This document shows positions 1 through 5,984 of a stretch of 7,308 bases of DNA, in pieces. The translations under genes and the position numbers were made by a program. Within the stretch, counting starts at the first letter, position 1, and each line of letters opens with the position of its first letter. Origin of the DNA: JAWOHX01 sp046484975 (GTDB taxonomy: Bacteria; Bacillota; Clostridia; DUPQ01); contig JAWOHX010000021.1 in the NCBI GenBank assembly GCA_046484975.1, forward strand, positions 1 through 7,308. Reading direction: 5' to 3'. The notes beneath the pieces are model-generated. The model ran no database searches, was not told the DNA's origin, and saw only the letters and a program-made list of their open reading frames with translations.

Positions 1-12
1 TTCAATCATCTG

Positions 13-43
13 AAGCCCGGAAACTTGTTTCCGGGCTTTCTTT
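13..43 (+). terminator. Intrinsic terminator of an upstream gene
   Basis: A perfect inverted repeat pairs 13-24 (AAGCCCGGAAAC) with 27-38 (GTTTCCGGGCTT). In practice this is an 11-bp GC-rich stem with a CTTG tetraloop. The right arm runs into a T-rich tail (TTTCTTT, 37-43). The left flank is not A-rich, so the signal is directional and ends transcription coming from the left on the + strand. The gene it serves lies outside the window. Confidence 0.88.
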
Positions 44-61
44 ATATCCCTCATATCCCTC
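44..61. repeat. Two tandem copies of a 9-nt unit
   Basis: ATATCCCTC occurs twice head to tail (44-52 and 53-61) directly after the upstream terminator. It lies in non-coding DNA. No function is apparent; it may be a simple slippage duplication. Between here and position 137 I see only a weak 7-bp inverted repeat (69-75 with 107-113) and no gene. Confidence 0.4.
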
Positions 62-137
62 CCTATACCATGGATCCGACAGCACTGCAGTTCCGAAGCC
101 TGCACCATCCATGCCTCGCCAATGATCTATGTGAATA

Positions 138-151
138 TTACAATATTGTAA
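138..151. promoter_or_regulatory. Perfect 14-bp palindrome, candidate operator
   Basis: TTACAATATTGTAA is identical to its own reverse complement. It lies in an AT-rich stretch about 40 bp upstream of the TATAAT box of the surface-protein gene, a plausible place for a dimeric DNA-binding regulator. Each arm contains TGTAA, the core of a WalR half-site. WalR boxes, however, are direct repeats spaced by five bases, and no convincing second direct copy is present. The palindrome is seen directly; the operator role is inference. Confidence 0.4.
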
Positions 152-171
152 CAGAAATGGAGATTCAAGGT

Positions 172-197
172 ATTTCCCATAAAACAGGGTATATAAT
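172..197 (+). promoter_or_regulatory. Probable promoter of the SLH surface-protein gene
   Basis: A consensus -10 box TATAAT lies at 192-197. No good -35 box is present: the best candidate is TTTCCC at 172-177 with a short 14-bp spacer, so the left boundary is uncertain. Transcription would begin near 203-205, giving an untranslated leader of about 30 nt. The leader contains a near-perfect ribosome binding site, AAAGGAGGG at 217-225, eight bases before the ATG at 233. Confidence 0.6.
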
Positions 198-232
198 GAA
201 CATATCCAAACAAATTAAAGGAGGGAAGACAC

Positions 233-2947
233 ATGAAATCAAAAAGACTGTTTGCAGTGATTATGTCAGTCGTCATGTTGATTTCTTTGATTTCGGTTCC
301 TGTGTTCGCCGCAGCTCATCATACAACCGGTGAAATCTGCGAGGAACTTGGTTTAATCATTGGAACTGGAGACGAGGGAGTCGACACGGCATATCTGGCT
401 ACTCCTGCGACAAGGCAGCAGGCAGGCCTTCTGGTCGCCAGACTGCTGGGAAAGGAAGATGACGCTCTTGCCTTTGCAGGAACGGCGACCTTCACAGACG
501 CAGCAGAAAGCGAAGCCTTCTGGCAGCCCATCCTGGCCTACCTGAAAGCAAACCCGACCCTTGGATTCGGCGGATATCCCGACGGATCATTCAATCCCCT
601 GGGGACCATCACGGGGCCGGAATTCTCAAAGTCCCTGCTCACCATCATGGGCTATACCCAGGGTGTGAACTACGAATGGGCCGATGTCATGGATTTTGCA
701 GCCGAGCAGGGATTGACTGTCCTTGCGGGAAAAGGCCCACTCACCATGCAGGACGTCGCTGACGCCATCGTGCAGGCACTGGGCCTCAACACATCCACAG
801 GACTCACCCTGATCTCCGACCTGGTGGAAAATGGAGTGGTGGACAGAGCAACTGCGGAAGCGCTTGGATATGTCATTGGGACATCCGCATTGGCCATCAC
901 CACTGCTTATGCATCCGCCGTCAACAAAGTGACAGTGGCACTCAACCAGCCGGCTCCTGAAGACGCTGTCGTGACCTTGAAGAGGGGGACGCTCGGGTTC
1001 AACACCACCGTCACCTATTCAGCAGACAGGACAGTCATAACCTTGACGGGATTTTACAACTATCCCGCAGGAATCTACACCGTCACCGTCAACGACGCCA
1101 GCTATGAATTCACCATCCAAGCTCAAGAAGCCGTTGATTTGATTGTCGGAGCAACCACTGTATTCAAGGCAGCAGGACAGGACCTGCAGGTCAACCTGCT
1201 CAACCAGTACGGGCAGAAGATGGACCTTGCACCCATCACTTACAGCGTGTTCAACAAGACCAATGCCACCAGGGTGGTCACACCGACCCTTGAAGCCCAG
1301 ACCATCAAGGTGGATGCTTCCGCAGCAAACGTGGGAGACGAGATTTTCGTATTCGTTTACCAGAGCACATACCAGCTCTCCGTACAGGCCATAGTGACCG
1401 TACAGGCCGTCCCCGTCCTCACAGGGATAACCCTTGGCGACATCGTAATCAAGGATGGCAAAGCAGATATTTACCAGGGGACAACCGGACACATCCTGAA
1501 AGTAACCGCAGTGGATCAGTACGGAAATCCTTACAAGCTGACCACCGCCGACTTGTATCCGTCAGGAACAGTGCATCTGACATCCTCGTCAGCCGCAGTG
1601 GATACCCTTTCGATCAATACCGACGGCAACATCACGTTAAATGCACCTGCCCCTGGATCCGCCGTCATCATGGTGGCGATTCCCACGAAGGCCATTGTGC
1701 TCACGAAGTCCGTCACTGTTCTTGCATCGCCCGTGTTGACGAGCCTCACAGTGGCACCGCCCGCAACGACACCCATATATGCGAAAGAAGCCGCCACCCT
1801 TCAGGTGACAGCCCTTGACCAGTATGGCAATGCCATTGAATACCCCGGGAGCCACACAATCACCTTCACATCATCCAACTCCGCCATCGTTGATGGAACG
1901 AACTTCAGTGTAGCAACCAACAAGATCACCATGACCGCCCAGAGTGCAGGCACGGCCACCGTGTTCTATTACCTCAACGGCGCGTACAAGGGATCCTTCA
2001 CGTTTACCGCACTGGCGGAAGCCGTTCCCACCCTGATCACAGGGCTGAAGAACGTTCCCACGGCCTACCAGACCGGCACAGCCCTCACACTTGCCAATGG
2101 AGACGTGACGGTTGTCGACCAGTACGGCAGGGCAGACACCCTGACAGGCGACTGGAAAATCGATGTGACCGCCCCCGGGGCAGACAACTTCACATTGACC
2201 GGAGCCCTTGGGTCATGGACCATCACAACCACAGCAACAGCCGGGACGGACACCTTCAATGTGTTCCTGCACAACGGGACCACCCGGATTGCCTCATCGG
2301 TCTACAGCTTCACCCTGGCAAACGTTTCACCGGCGCAGATTGTGGGCTTCGAATTCAAGACCCTCCCCACCATGTACAGCGGAGCCACCCGTGTATATGG
2401 ACAGGCATCTGACGCATATGTCGAGTTGCTGGAAATCATGGGGAAGACCAGTGACGGAAGAATCGTTGAACTGCTGATCAATATGTCAAGCCTCAGGCCC
2501 GATATCATAGACCTCTTCACATTCTCAACAGCCAACCTTGGTTTCTTTGGACCGGGGGGGATGAGCATTGAGGCAATAAACAGTGTGGATCAGGTTGTGA
2601 CCATCAAGGCCTGGAGAGATGGCGCTGAAGTTGCCATGACCACCGTACAGCTTGCAAAGGCAGACCCGGTCGTGACCACAATGAGCGTTCCCAATGCCAC
2701 AGTTGCATATTCATCACTTCCAGGTGGATACCCGGCCGGACATCCCTGGTACAATCTTTTCGTGGCCAAGGACCAGTATGGAAGAACATTGAGTGTAGCA
2801 GATCTTAAAACAGCAGGAAAGGTTCTCTTCACACATTCAACGGTGGTAGTCAGCACGTCGAGGACAGACCTGATTGTCACCATGATCAAGTGGGACGGAA
2901 CACTTTCCATCACCGTAACCATCACCGACGTTCCCACAATGTCATAA
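233..2947 (+). CDS. Exported SLH-domain surface protein with tandem Ig-like repeats
   Basis: This is probably an S-layer or S-layer-associated protein, exported by Sec and held on the wall through SLH repeats that, in this family, bind secondary cell-wall polymer. The ATG is fixed by AAAGGAGGG eight bases upstream. Residues 1-26 form a signal peptide (KSKR, hydrophobic core, VFA cleavage site). Residues about 31-190 resemble three SLH repeats. The first has ATRQQA near 59-64; the second has FTD (87-89), W97, YPDGSFNP (115-122) and ITGPE (126-130); the third is very divergent. Residues about 220-298 look like a beta-sandwich. Six further Ig-like domains of about 100 residues follow to the C-terminus. 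There is no LPXTG signal or C-terminal membrane segment, so anchoring would rest on the SLH part. The only cysteine is C36. The gene is monocistronic, with its own promoter and a strong terminator. The SLH/Ig-like class is well supported; the exact role (main S-layer subunit, adhesin or enzyme-free scaffold) is not. Confidence 0.88.
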   Translation: MKSKRLFAVIMSVVMLISLISVPVFAAAHHTTGEICEELGLIIGTGDEGVDTAYLATPATRQQAGLLVARLLGKEDDALAFAGTATFTDAAESEAFWQPILAYLKANPTLGFGGYPDGSFNPLGTITGPEFSKSLLTIMGYTQGVNYEWADVMDFAAEQGLTVLAGKGPLTMQDVADAIVQALGLNTSTGLTLISDLVENGVVDRATAEALGYVIGTSALAITTAYASAVNKVTVALNQPAPEDAVVTLKRGTLGFNTTVTYSADRTVITLTGFYNYPAGIYTVTVNDASYEFTIQAQEAVDLIVGATTVFKAAGQDLQVNLLNQYGQKMDLAPITYSVFNKTNATRVVTPTLEAQTIKVDASAANVGDEIFVFVYQSTYQLSVQAIVTVQAVPVLTGITLGDIVIKDGKADIYQGTTGHILKVTAVDQYGNPYKLTTADLYPSGTVHLTSSSAAVDTLSINTDGNITLNAPAPGSAVIMVAIPTKAIVLTKSVTVLASPVLTSLTVAPPATTPIYAKEAATLQVTALDQYGNAIEYPGSHTITFTSSNSAIVDGTNFSVATNKITMTAQSAGTATVFYYLNGAYKGSFTFTALAEAVPTLITGLKNVPTAYQTGTALTLANGDVTVVDQYGRADTLTGDWKIDVTAPGADNFTLTGALGSWTITTTATAGTDTFNVFLHNGTTRIASSVYSFTLANVSPAQIVGFEFKTLPTMYSGATRVYGQASDAYVELLEIMGKTSDGRIVELLINMSSLRPDIIDLFTFSTANLGFFGPGGMSIEAINSVDQVVTIKAWRDGAEVAMTTVQLAKADPVVTTMSVPNATVAYSSLPGGYPAGHPWYNLFVAKDQYGRTLSVADLKTAGKVLFTHSTVVVSTSRTDLIVTMIKWDGTLSITVTITDVPTMS
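1133..2944 (+). repeat. Six tandem Ig-like domain repeats (protein level)
   Basis: Within the surface protein, domain-opening strands such as VLTGIT, VLTSLT, LITGL, QIVGF and VVTTM recur at residues about 395, 501, 601, 702 and 813, with a first unit opening near 301. Each unit carries the motif (D/N)QYG at residues 324, 428, 529, 629 and 847. In the fifth unit the equivalent place (about 738-743) reads KTSDGR. The period is about 94-111 residues. The copies are well diverged, so they do not form a DNA-level tandem repeat. The pattern matches bacterial Ig-like (Big-type) domains seen in S-layer proteins and adhesins. Confidence 0.75.
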
Positions 2948-2961
2948 GGGAATAGCATTAA

Positions 2962-2992
2962 AAAAAGAGAGCGGGCAACCGCTCTCTTTTTC
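2962..2992 (+). terminator. Intrinsic terminator of the surface-protein gene
   Basis: A 13-bp perfect stem pairs 2962-2974 with 2979-2991, closed by a GCAA (GNRA-type) tetraloop and ending in a run of five T. It starts 14 bases after the TAA stop. The left arm begins with a run of A, so the structure could also work on the - strand. It should insulate the surface-protein gene from the unit that follows. Confidence 0.93.
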
Positions 2993-3048
2993 TATTTATG
3001 AACAGTTTTTGAATTTTCGCCCTTTTCCAATATCCCGGGTTTGATAGA

Positions 3049-3057
3049 TGATATAAT
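3049..3057 (+). promoter_or_regulatory. Extended -10 promoter for the TolC-like gene pair
   Basis: TGATATAAT combines a TGn extension with a consensus TATAAT box (3052-3057). No recognisable -35 box lies at the usual distance, which extended -10 promoters can tolerate. The expected start of transcription is near 3064, about 27 nt before the TTG start codon. The 12-mer ATGATATAATGG (3048-3059) recurs exactly before the response regulator at 5249-5260. Confidence 0.65.
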
Positions 3058-3090
3058 GGTCGTAATAATCCGCAAGGGGGTGGCGGCCTT

Positions 3091-4188
3091 TTGAAAAAAT
3101 TCCTTCTCATATTCCTCTCGGTTGTTCTGGCTTCCTTTCCGGTACATGCCGGCCCGGCTGGATATCAGGACCTTTTTGACGAATATATGGCTGCCCAATC
3201 CGGTCTGCAGGAACAAAGATCCCGGTATGATGCTCTTGTGGAAGGATATGAGCAAGCCCTTCACGCCGTTCGGGGGATGAGCTCCTTTTCCACCGATGAA
3301 TTTTCCGTATCCAACATGCTCATCAATAAGGGGCTGGGAAGCCTGCGGCTGGGATGGGGCATCGACCGGGCCAGGGAAGCCTGCCTGTCCGGCAGGGCCC
3401 TTGCAGAGATATCTTTCCGGAACACGTACAAGAACCTCCATGACCTGGAAAAAGCCCGTACCGCTTCCCTGGAAGCTTATGAAGCCGGGACGAAGGCCTA
3501 TGATGCAAAAACCTTGCTGCATGGGAACGGGCTTCTTTCCGGACAGGACCTGCGCATAGCGGCATACCAGCTGGAGATGCTTCATGCAGACATGCTGGCC
3601 AGGGAGAGGGCATACCACCGCCAGTTGCGTCTGTTCAACCTGGAACTGTCGAAAGACTATGAGACACCCCATGAATGGGTCCTCCGGGAAGAAATGATGC
3701 CGGTGGCTGCATTGTCGGATTATCTTGGGAATGCGTTGGCTCACAGCCCGGAGCTCAACGAACTGCGACGAAAAATCGAGGAGAACAGACTGGTGGTCGG
3801 AACCATCGCCATGTACCGAACCCATCTTTCATATTACGCAGCAGGCCAAACCTACCGGCAGGCGGTCATTGACCTGAACATTGCGGACATCATGCTCAAA
3901 GCCGGCGAAGGAAGGCTGGCCAGGGAATTGGAGAGGGGTTACGAGGATCTCAAGATATCCCGGGAGGAACTGGCCCTTTCCGCGTTGCAGGTGGAAATCC
4001 TGCGGCAGCAGTCCCTGAGGATGATGGAAAGCCATCGTCTGGGATATGTGGACAGGACAAGCGCTGACCAGGCCCTGGTGAATTACGAAAAAGCACTGGA
4101 AGGCCATGCCGCATCCATCCATTCATACAACACCCGTGTGCTGTCCTATGAAAGAAATGCCGCCTGGTTCATGAAAGGAGACTTGTGA
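3091..4188 (+). CDS. Exported TolC-like coiled-coil protein, first of a tandem pair
   Basis: The protein has 365 residues and starts at TTG, chosen because AAGGGGGTGG lies about ten bases upstream and the start opens directly into a signal peptide. Residues 1-20 have a KK n-region, a hydrophobic core and a VHA cleavage site. The mature part is almost wholly helical, rich in A, L, E and R with heptad-like spacing. Two halves can be seen; the second begins near residue 205 with LSDYLGNALAHSPEL, as in the second repeat of the outer membrane efflux (OEP/TolC) family. The end (about 315-360: RLGYVDRTSADQALVNYEKA and on) matches that family's closing helices. It is shorter than typical TolC proteins (about 420-490 residues), and obvious barrel strands are not evident. 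One base separates it from the next gene, which appears to be a diverged paralogue. Superfamily membership is likely; the function is unknown, and it could simply be a secreted coiled-coil protein. Confidence 0.75.
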   Translation: MKKFLLIFLSVVLASFPVHAGPAGYQDLFDEYMAAQSGLQEQRSRYDALVEGYEQALHAVRGMSSFSTDEFSVSNMLINKGLGSLRLGWGIDRAREACLSGRALAEISFRNTYKNLHDLEKARTASLEAYEAGTKAYDAKTLLHGNGLLSGQDLRIAAYQLEMLHADMLARERAYHRQLRLFNLELSKDYETPHEWVLREEMMPVAALSDYLGNALAHSPELNELRRKIEENRLVVGTIAMYRTHLSYYAAGQTYRQAVIDLNIADIMLKAGEGRLARELERGYEDLKISREELALSALQVEILRQQSLRMMESHRLGYVDRTSADQALVNYEKALEGHAASIHSYNTRVLSYERNAAWFMKGDL

Positions 4189-4189
4189 G

Positions 4190-5242
4190 ATGAAAAAAGC
4201 CTTGCCCGTCATGCTGGCTGGATTGATGCTTGCCGGAACCGCTTTTGCGGGAATCCAGGCGGTGCAGATGACCCGCAGCCAGGCGCTGGAACAAGCCTTG
4301 ACACACAGCGGGGACATCATGCTGGATGAACTGAACCTGGAACTGCAGACCCTTCAGCATGAGAACGCACTGCGAAACGCCCGGATCACCCCCATCGACA
4401 CATACCAGGGCAGGATGACCAAAGAAGTCACCCCGTATGTCCAGGAGACCGCATTGATTCTTCGTGAAATGACCAATGAAAGAAACAGGAAGCTTTTGGA
4501 ATTGTCCATGGTTTCCCTGGGATTTGACCTGGCCGCTGCCCGGACGGATCTGGAGACCAGTCTTTCCGCATATGAGAAAGCCTTGGCCAGCCAGACAGAC
4601 GCCCTGTCTTTTGGTTCATTGACATCCATTGAGAAACTGAACCATGAGGCTGAGGTCTTGTCCCGGAGAATCAGCCTCGACAAAGCAACGAACAGGGTCA
4701 GGAACCTGGAAGAGGACCAGGCCATATTGCTGGGACAGGAAAATGTGGCCTTTGACCTTCCCCTTGTTTGTCCTGATCCCTATGGCATTGACGTGGACAA
4801 GGCGGTGACATCCGCCAGAAGGACGGACATCACCTTGTTCTCCCTTGAAAGGGATGTCAGGGCCAAGGAGATGACATATGCCATCCTGAAGGAATTCCAA
4901 GGTATAAACCATGCGGACACCCTTGCGGGGCTGGAGAGCCTGGAAAGGAGCAAGCTGAACCTTTCAAAAGGGATCAGGAGCCTGGAAGTGGCCGTCAGGA
5001 ATGCGGTGGACGACCTGAAGACCCGCCATGATACATTGTCCCTCAATCTCCTGAACCTGGACATCCGCAAGGAGAACCTGAACATTGTAAAAAGGCAGCG
5101 TGCTTCGGGGATGGTCACGCAAACCGCCCTGGATGCGGCCCAGAGCCTGTATGACCAGGCGCAGAATGAGTACATGAGGAATCTGGGGGCCTACCAAAAG
5201 GCACGGCTGGCCTTTGCCATAGACACCGGATTTGATTTCTGA
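4190..5242 (+). CDS. Exported TolC-like protein, second of a tandem pair
   Basis: The protein has 350 residues. The ATG lies one base after the preceding stop and nine bases after AAAGGAG, so the two genes are surely co-transcribed and probably translationally coupled. Residues 1-20 are a signal peptide (KK, hydrophobic core, AFA cleavage site). The mature N-terminus (TRSQALEQALTHSGDI, residues 28-43) matches the opening helix of TolC/OEP repeats. A second repeat opens near residue 198 (DVDKAVTSARRTDI). The C-terminal part (ASGMVTQTALDAAQSLYDQA and on) is the clearest family match. The segments between helices, where TolC has its barrel strands, are short here (about 66-86 and 235-247). In diderms TolC is the outer-membrane exit duct of efflux and type I secretion systems. 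Neither a transporter nor an adaptor protein is encoded nearby, and the SLH neighbour argues for a monoderm wall. A structural or wall-spanning role is possible, but unproven. Confidence 0.8.
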   Translation: MKKALPVMLAGLMLAGTAFAGIQAVQMTRSQALEQALTHSGDIMLDELNLELQTLQHENALRNARITPIDTYQGRMTKEVTPYVQETALILREMTNERNRKLLELSMVSLGFDLAAARTDLETSLSAYEKALASQTDALSFGSLTSIEKLNHEAEVLSRRISLDKATNRVRNLEEDQAILLGQENVAFDLPLVCPDPYGIDVDKAVTSARRTDITLFSLERDVRAKEMTYAILKEFQGINHADTLAGLESLERSKLNLSKGIRSLEVAVRNAVDDLKTRHDTLSLNLLNLDIRKENLNIVKRQRASGMVTQTALDAAQSLYDQAQNEYMRNLGAYQKARLAFAIDTGFDF

Positions 5243-5258
5243 GGATTTATGATATAAT
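5232..5258 (+). promoter_or_regulatory. Probable promoter of the regulator-kinase operon
   Basis: TGATATAAT at 5250-5258 is an extended -10 box with a consensus hexamer at 5253-5258. A fair -35 candidate, TTGATT (5232-5237), lies inside the last codons of the preceding gene with a short 15-bp spacer. Transcription should begin near 5265, within about 30 nt of the start codon. No terminator lies between the TolC-like genes and this point, so read-through from upstream is also likely. Confidence 0.65.
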
Positions 5259-5292
5259 GGAAAAGCGAATGTAAAATCGGAGGTGGGACTTT

Positions 5293-5979
5293 TTGGCCGG
5301 CCGTATCTTGATTATTGAAGACGAGAAAAACATTGTTGACATATTGAAGTTTCACTTGGACAAGGAGGGCTTTGAGACAATCGAGGCCTATGACGGGAAA
5401 GAGGGGCTGGAAAAGGCCCTGACAGAGAATCCCGACCTCATCCTGCTGGACATCATGCTGCCTGAATACGACGGCTTTGCCGTCTGCCGGATGATCCGGG
5501 AGAAGATGAACACCCCCATCATCATGCTCACCGCCAAGGACGACGAGATGGACAAGGTCATCGGCCTGGAGATGGGAGCCGATGATTATGTGACCAAGCC
5601 TTTCAGTCCCAGGGAGCTTACCGCAAGGATCAAGTCCAACCTGAGGAGGGTTGGGCTTAACGGGGACAAAGAAAGCGACGGGGTTGCCTTACGGATCCTG
5701 GACCTGGAGATTGACTGCGACAAGTACGAGGTGAAGAGGGAGGGCATCGTCATCAATCTCACCGCAAGGGAATTCGAGCTGCTGAATTTCCTGGCCGTCA
5801 ACGCCGGCAAAGTCTATTCCAGGGAACGTCTCCTGGAGGAGGTCTGGGGTTACGAGTTCTATGGGGACATGCGGATCGTCGATGTCACCGTCAGCAGGCT
5901 CCGGGAGAAGCTTTCCGGTGAAAACAGCGAGTACATCAAAACCAAGAGAGGCATCGGATACTATTTCGGAAAGGATTGA
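5293..5979 (+). CDS. walR: OmpR/PhoB-family response regulator, WalR-like
   Basis: This 228-residue transcription factor is controlled by phosphorylation. The start is TTG, supported by GGAGGTGGG at 5279-5287; no ATG occurs nearby and the frame opens directly into the receiver domain. Receiver (about 3-118): acidic pocket E9-D10, phospho-acceptor D53 in LLDIMLP, switch T80 followed by AK, and K102 in VTKPFS. The C-terminal winged helix (about 130-226) contains LTAREFELLNFL, WGYEFYGDMRIVDVTVSRLREKL and the closing KRGIGYYF hairpin. The length is normal. The DKVIGLEMGADDYVTKPFS and WGY-YGD-R-VDVTV stretches agree better, from memory, with WalR (YycF) than with PhoP, the main alternative. In Firmicutes WalR controls autolysins and other cell-wall genes and is often essential. 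The kinase gene follows after five bases, which supports a cognate pair. Its targets here cannot be deduced. Confidence 0.9.
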   Translation: MAGRILIIEDEKNIVDILKFHLDKEGFETIEAYDGKEGLEKALTENPDLILLDIMLPEYDGFAVCRMIREKMNTPIIMLTAKDDEMDKVIGLEMGADDYVTKPFSPRELTARIKSNLRRVGLNGDKESDGVALRILDLEIDCDKYEVKREGIVINLTAREFELLNFLAVNAGKVYSRERLLEEVWGYEFYGDMRIVDVTVSRLREKLSGENSEYIKTKRGIGYYFGKD

Positions 5980-5984
5980 ACCGG

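Noticed and set aside
69..113. Inverted repeat CATGGAT / ATCCATG with a 31-nt loop
   Set aside because: Seven base pairs across a long loop are weak, and no tail or conserved motif suggests a terminator or riboswitch.
147..163. Possible WalR box (TGTAAC, five bases, TGGAGA) before the surface-protein gene
   Set aside because: Only the first half fits the TGTWAH pattern; the second half has two mismatches, so a direct-repeat WalR box is not supported.
25..333. 102-codon + strand open frame overlapping the start of the surface-protein gene
   Set aside because: It begins inside the upstream terminator hairpin, runs through the promoter and ribosome binding site, and lies out of frame with the well-supported SLH gene. 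No ribosome binding site or recognisable domain.
1019..1492. 157-codon - strand open frame inside the surface-protein gene
   Set aside because: Antisense to the Ig-like repeat region and explained by its C-ending codon use. No promoter, ribosome binding site or domain.
2900..2947. Search for a sortase (LPXTG) or membrane anchor at the C-terminus of the surface protein
   Set aside because: The protein ends TITDVPTMS with no sorting motif, hydrophobic segment or basic tail, so attachment must rely on the SLH region or self-assembly.
2992..3825. 277-codon - strand open frame opposite the first TolC-like gene
   Set aside because: It is a shadow of the + strand gene. It covers the promoter and ribosome binding site of that gene and ends beside the terminator stem. 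The product has no recognisable fold, while the + strand product has a signal peptide and family-like repeats.
5270..5275. TGTAAA half-site in the regulator leader, possible autoregulation by WalR
   Set aside because: No second half-site at the required spacing on either side, and it overlaps the start of the ribosome binding region.
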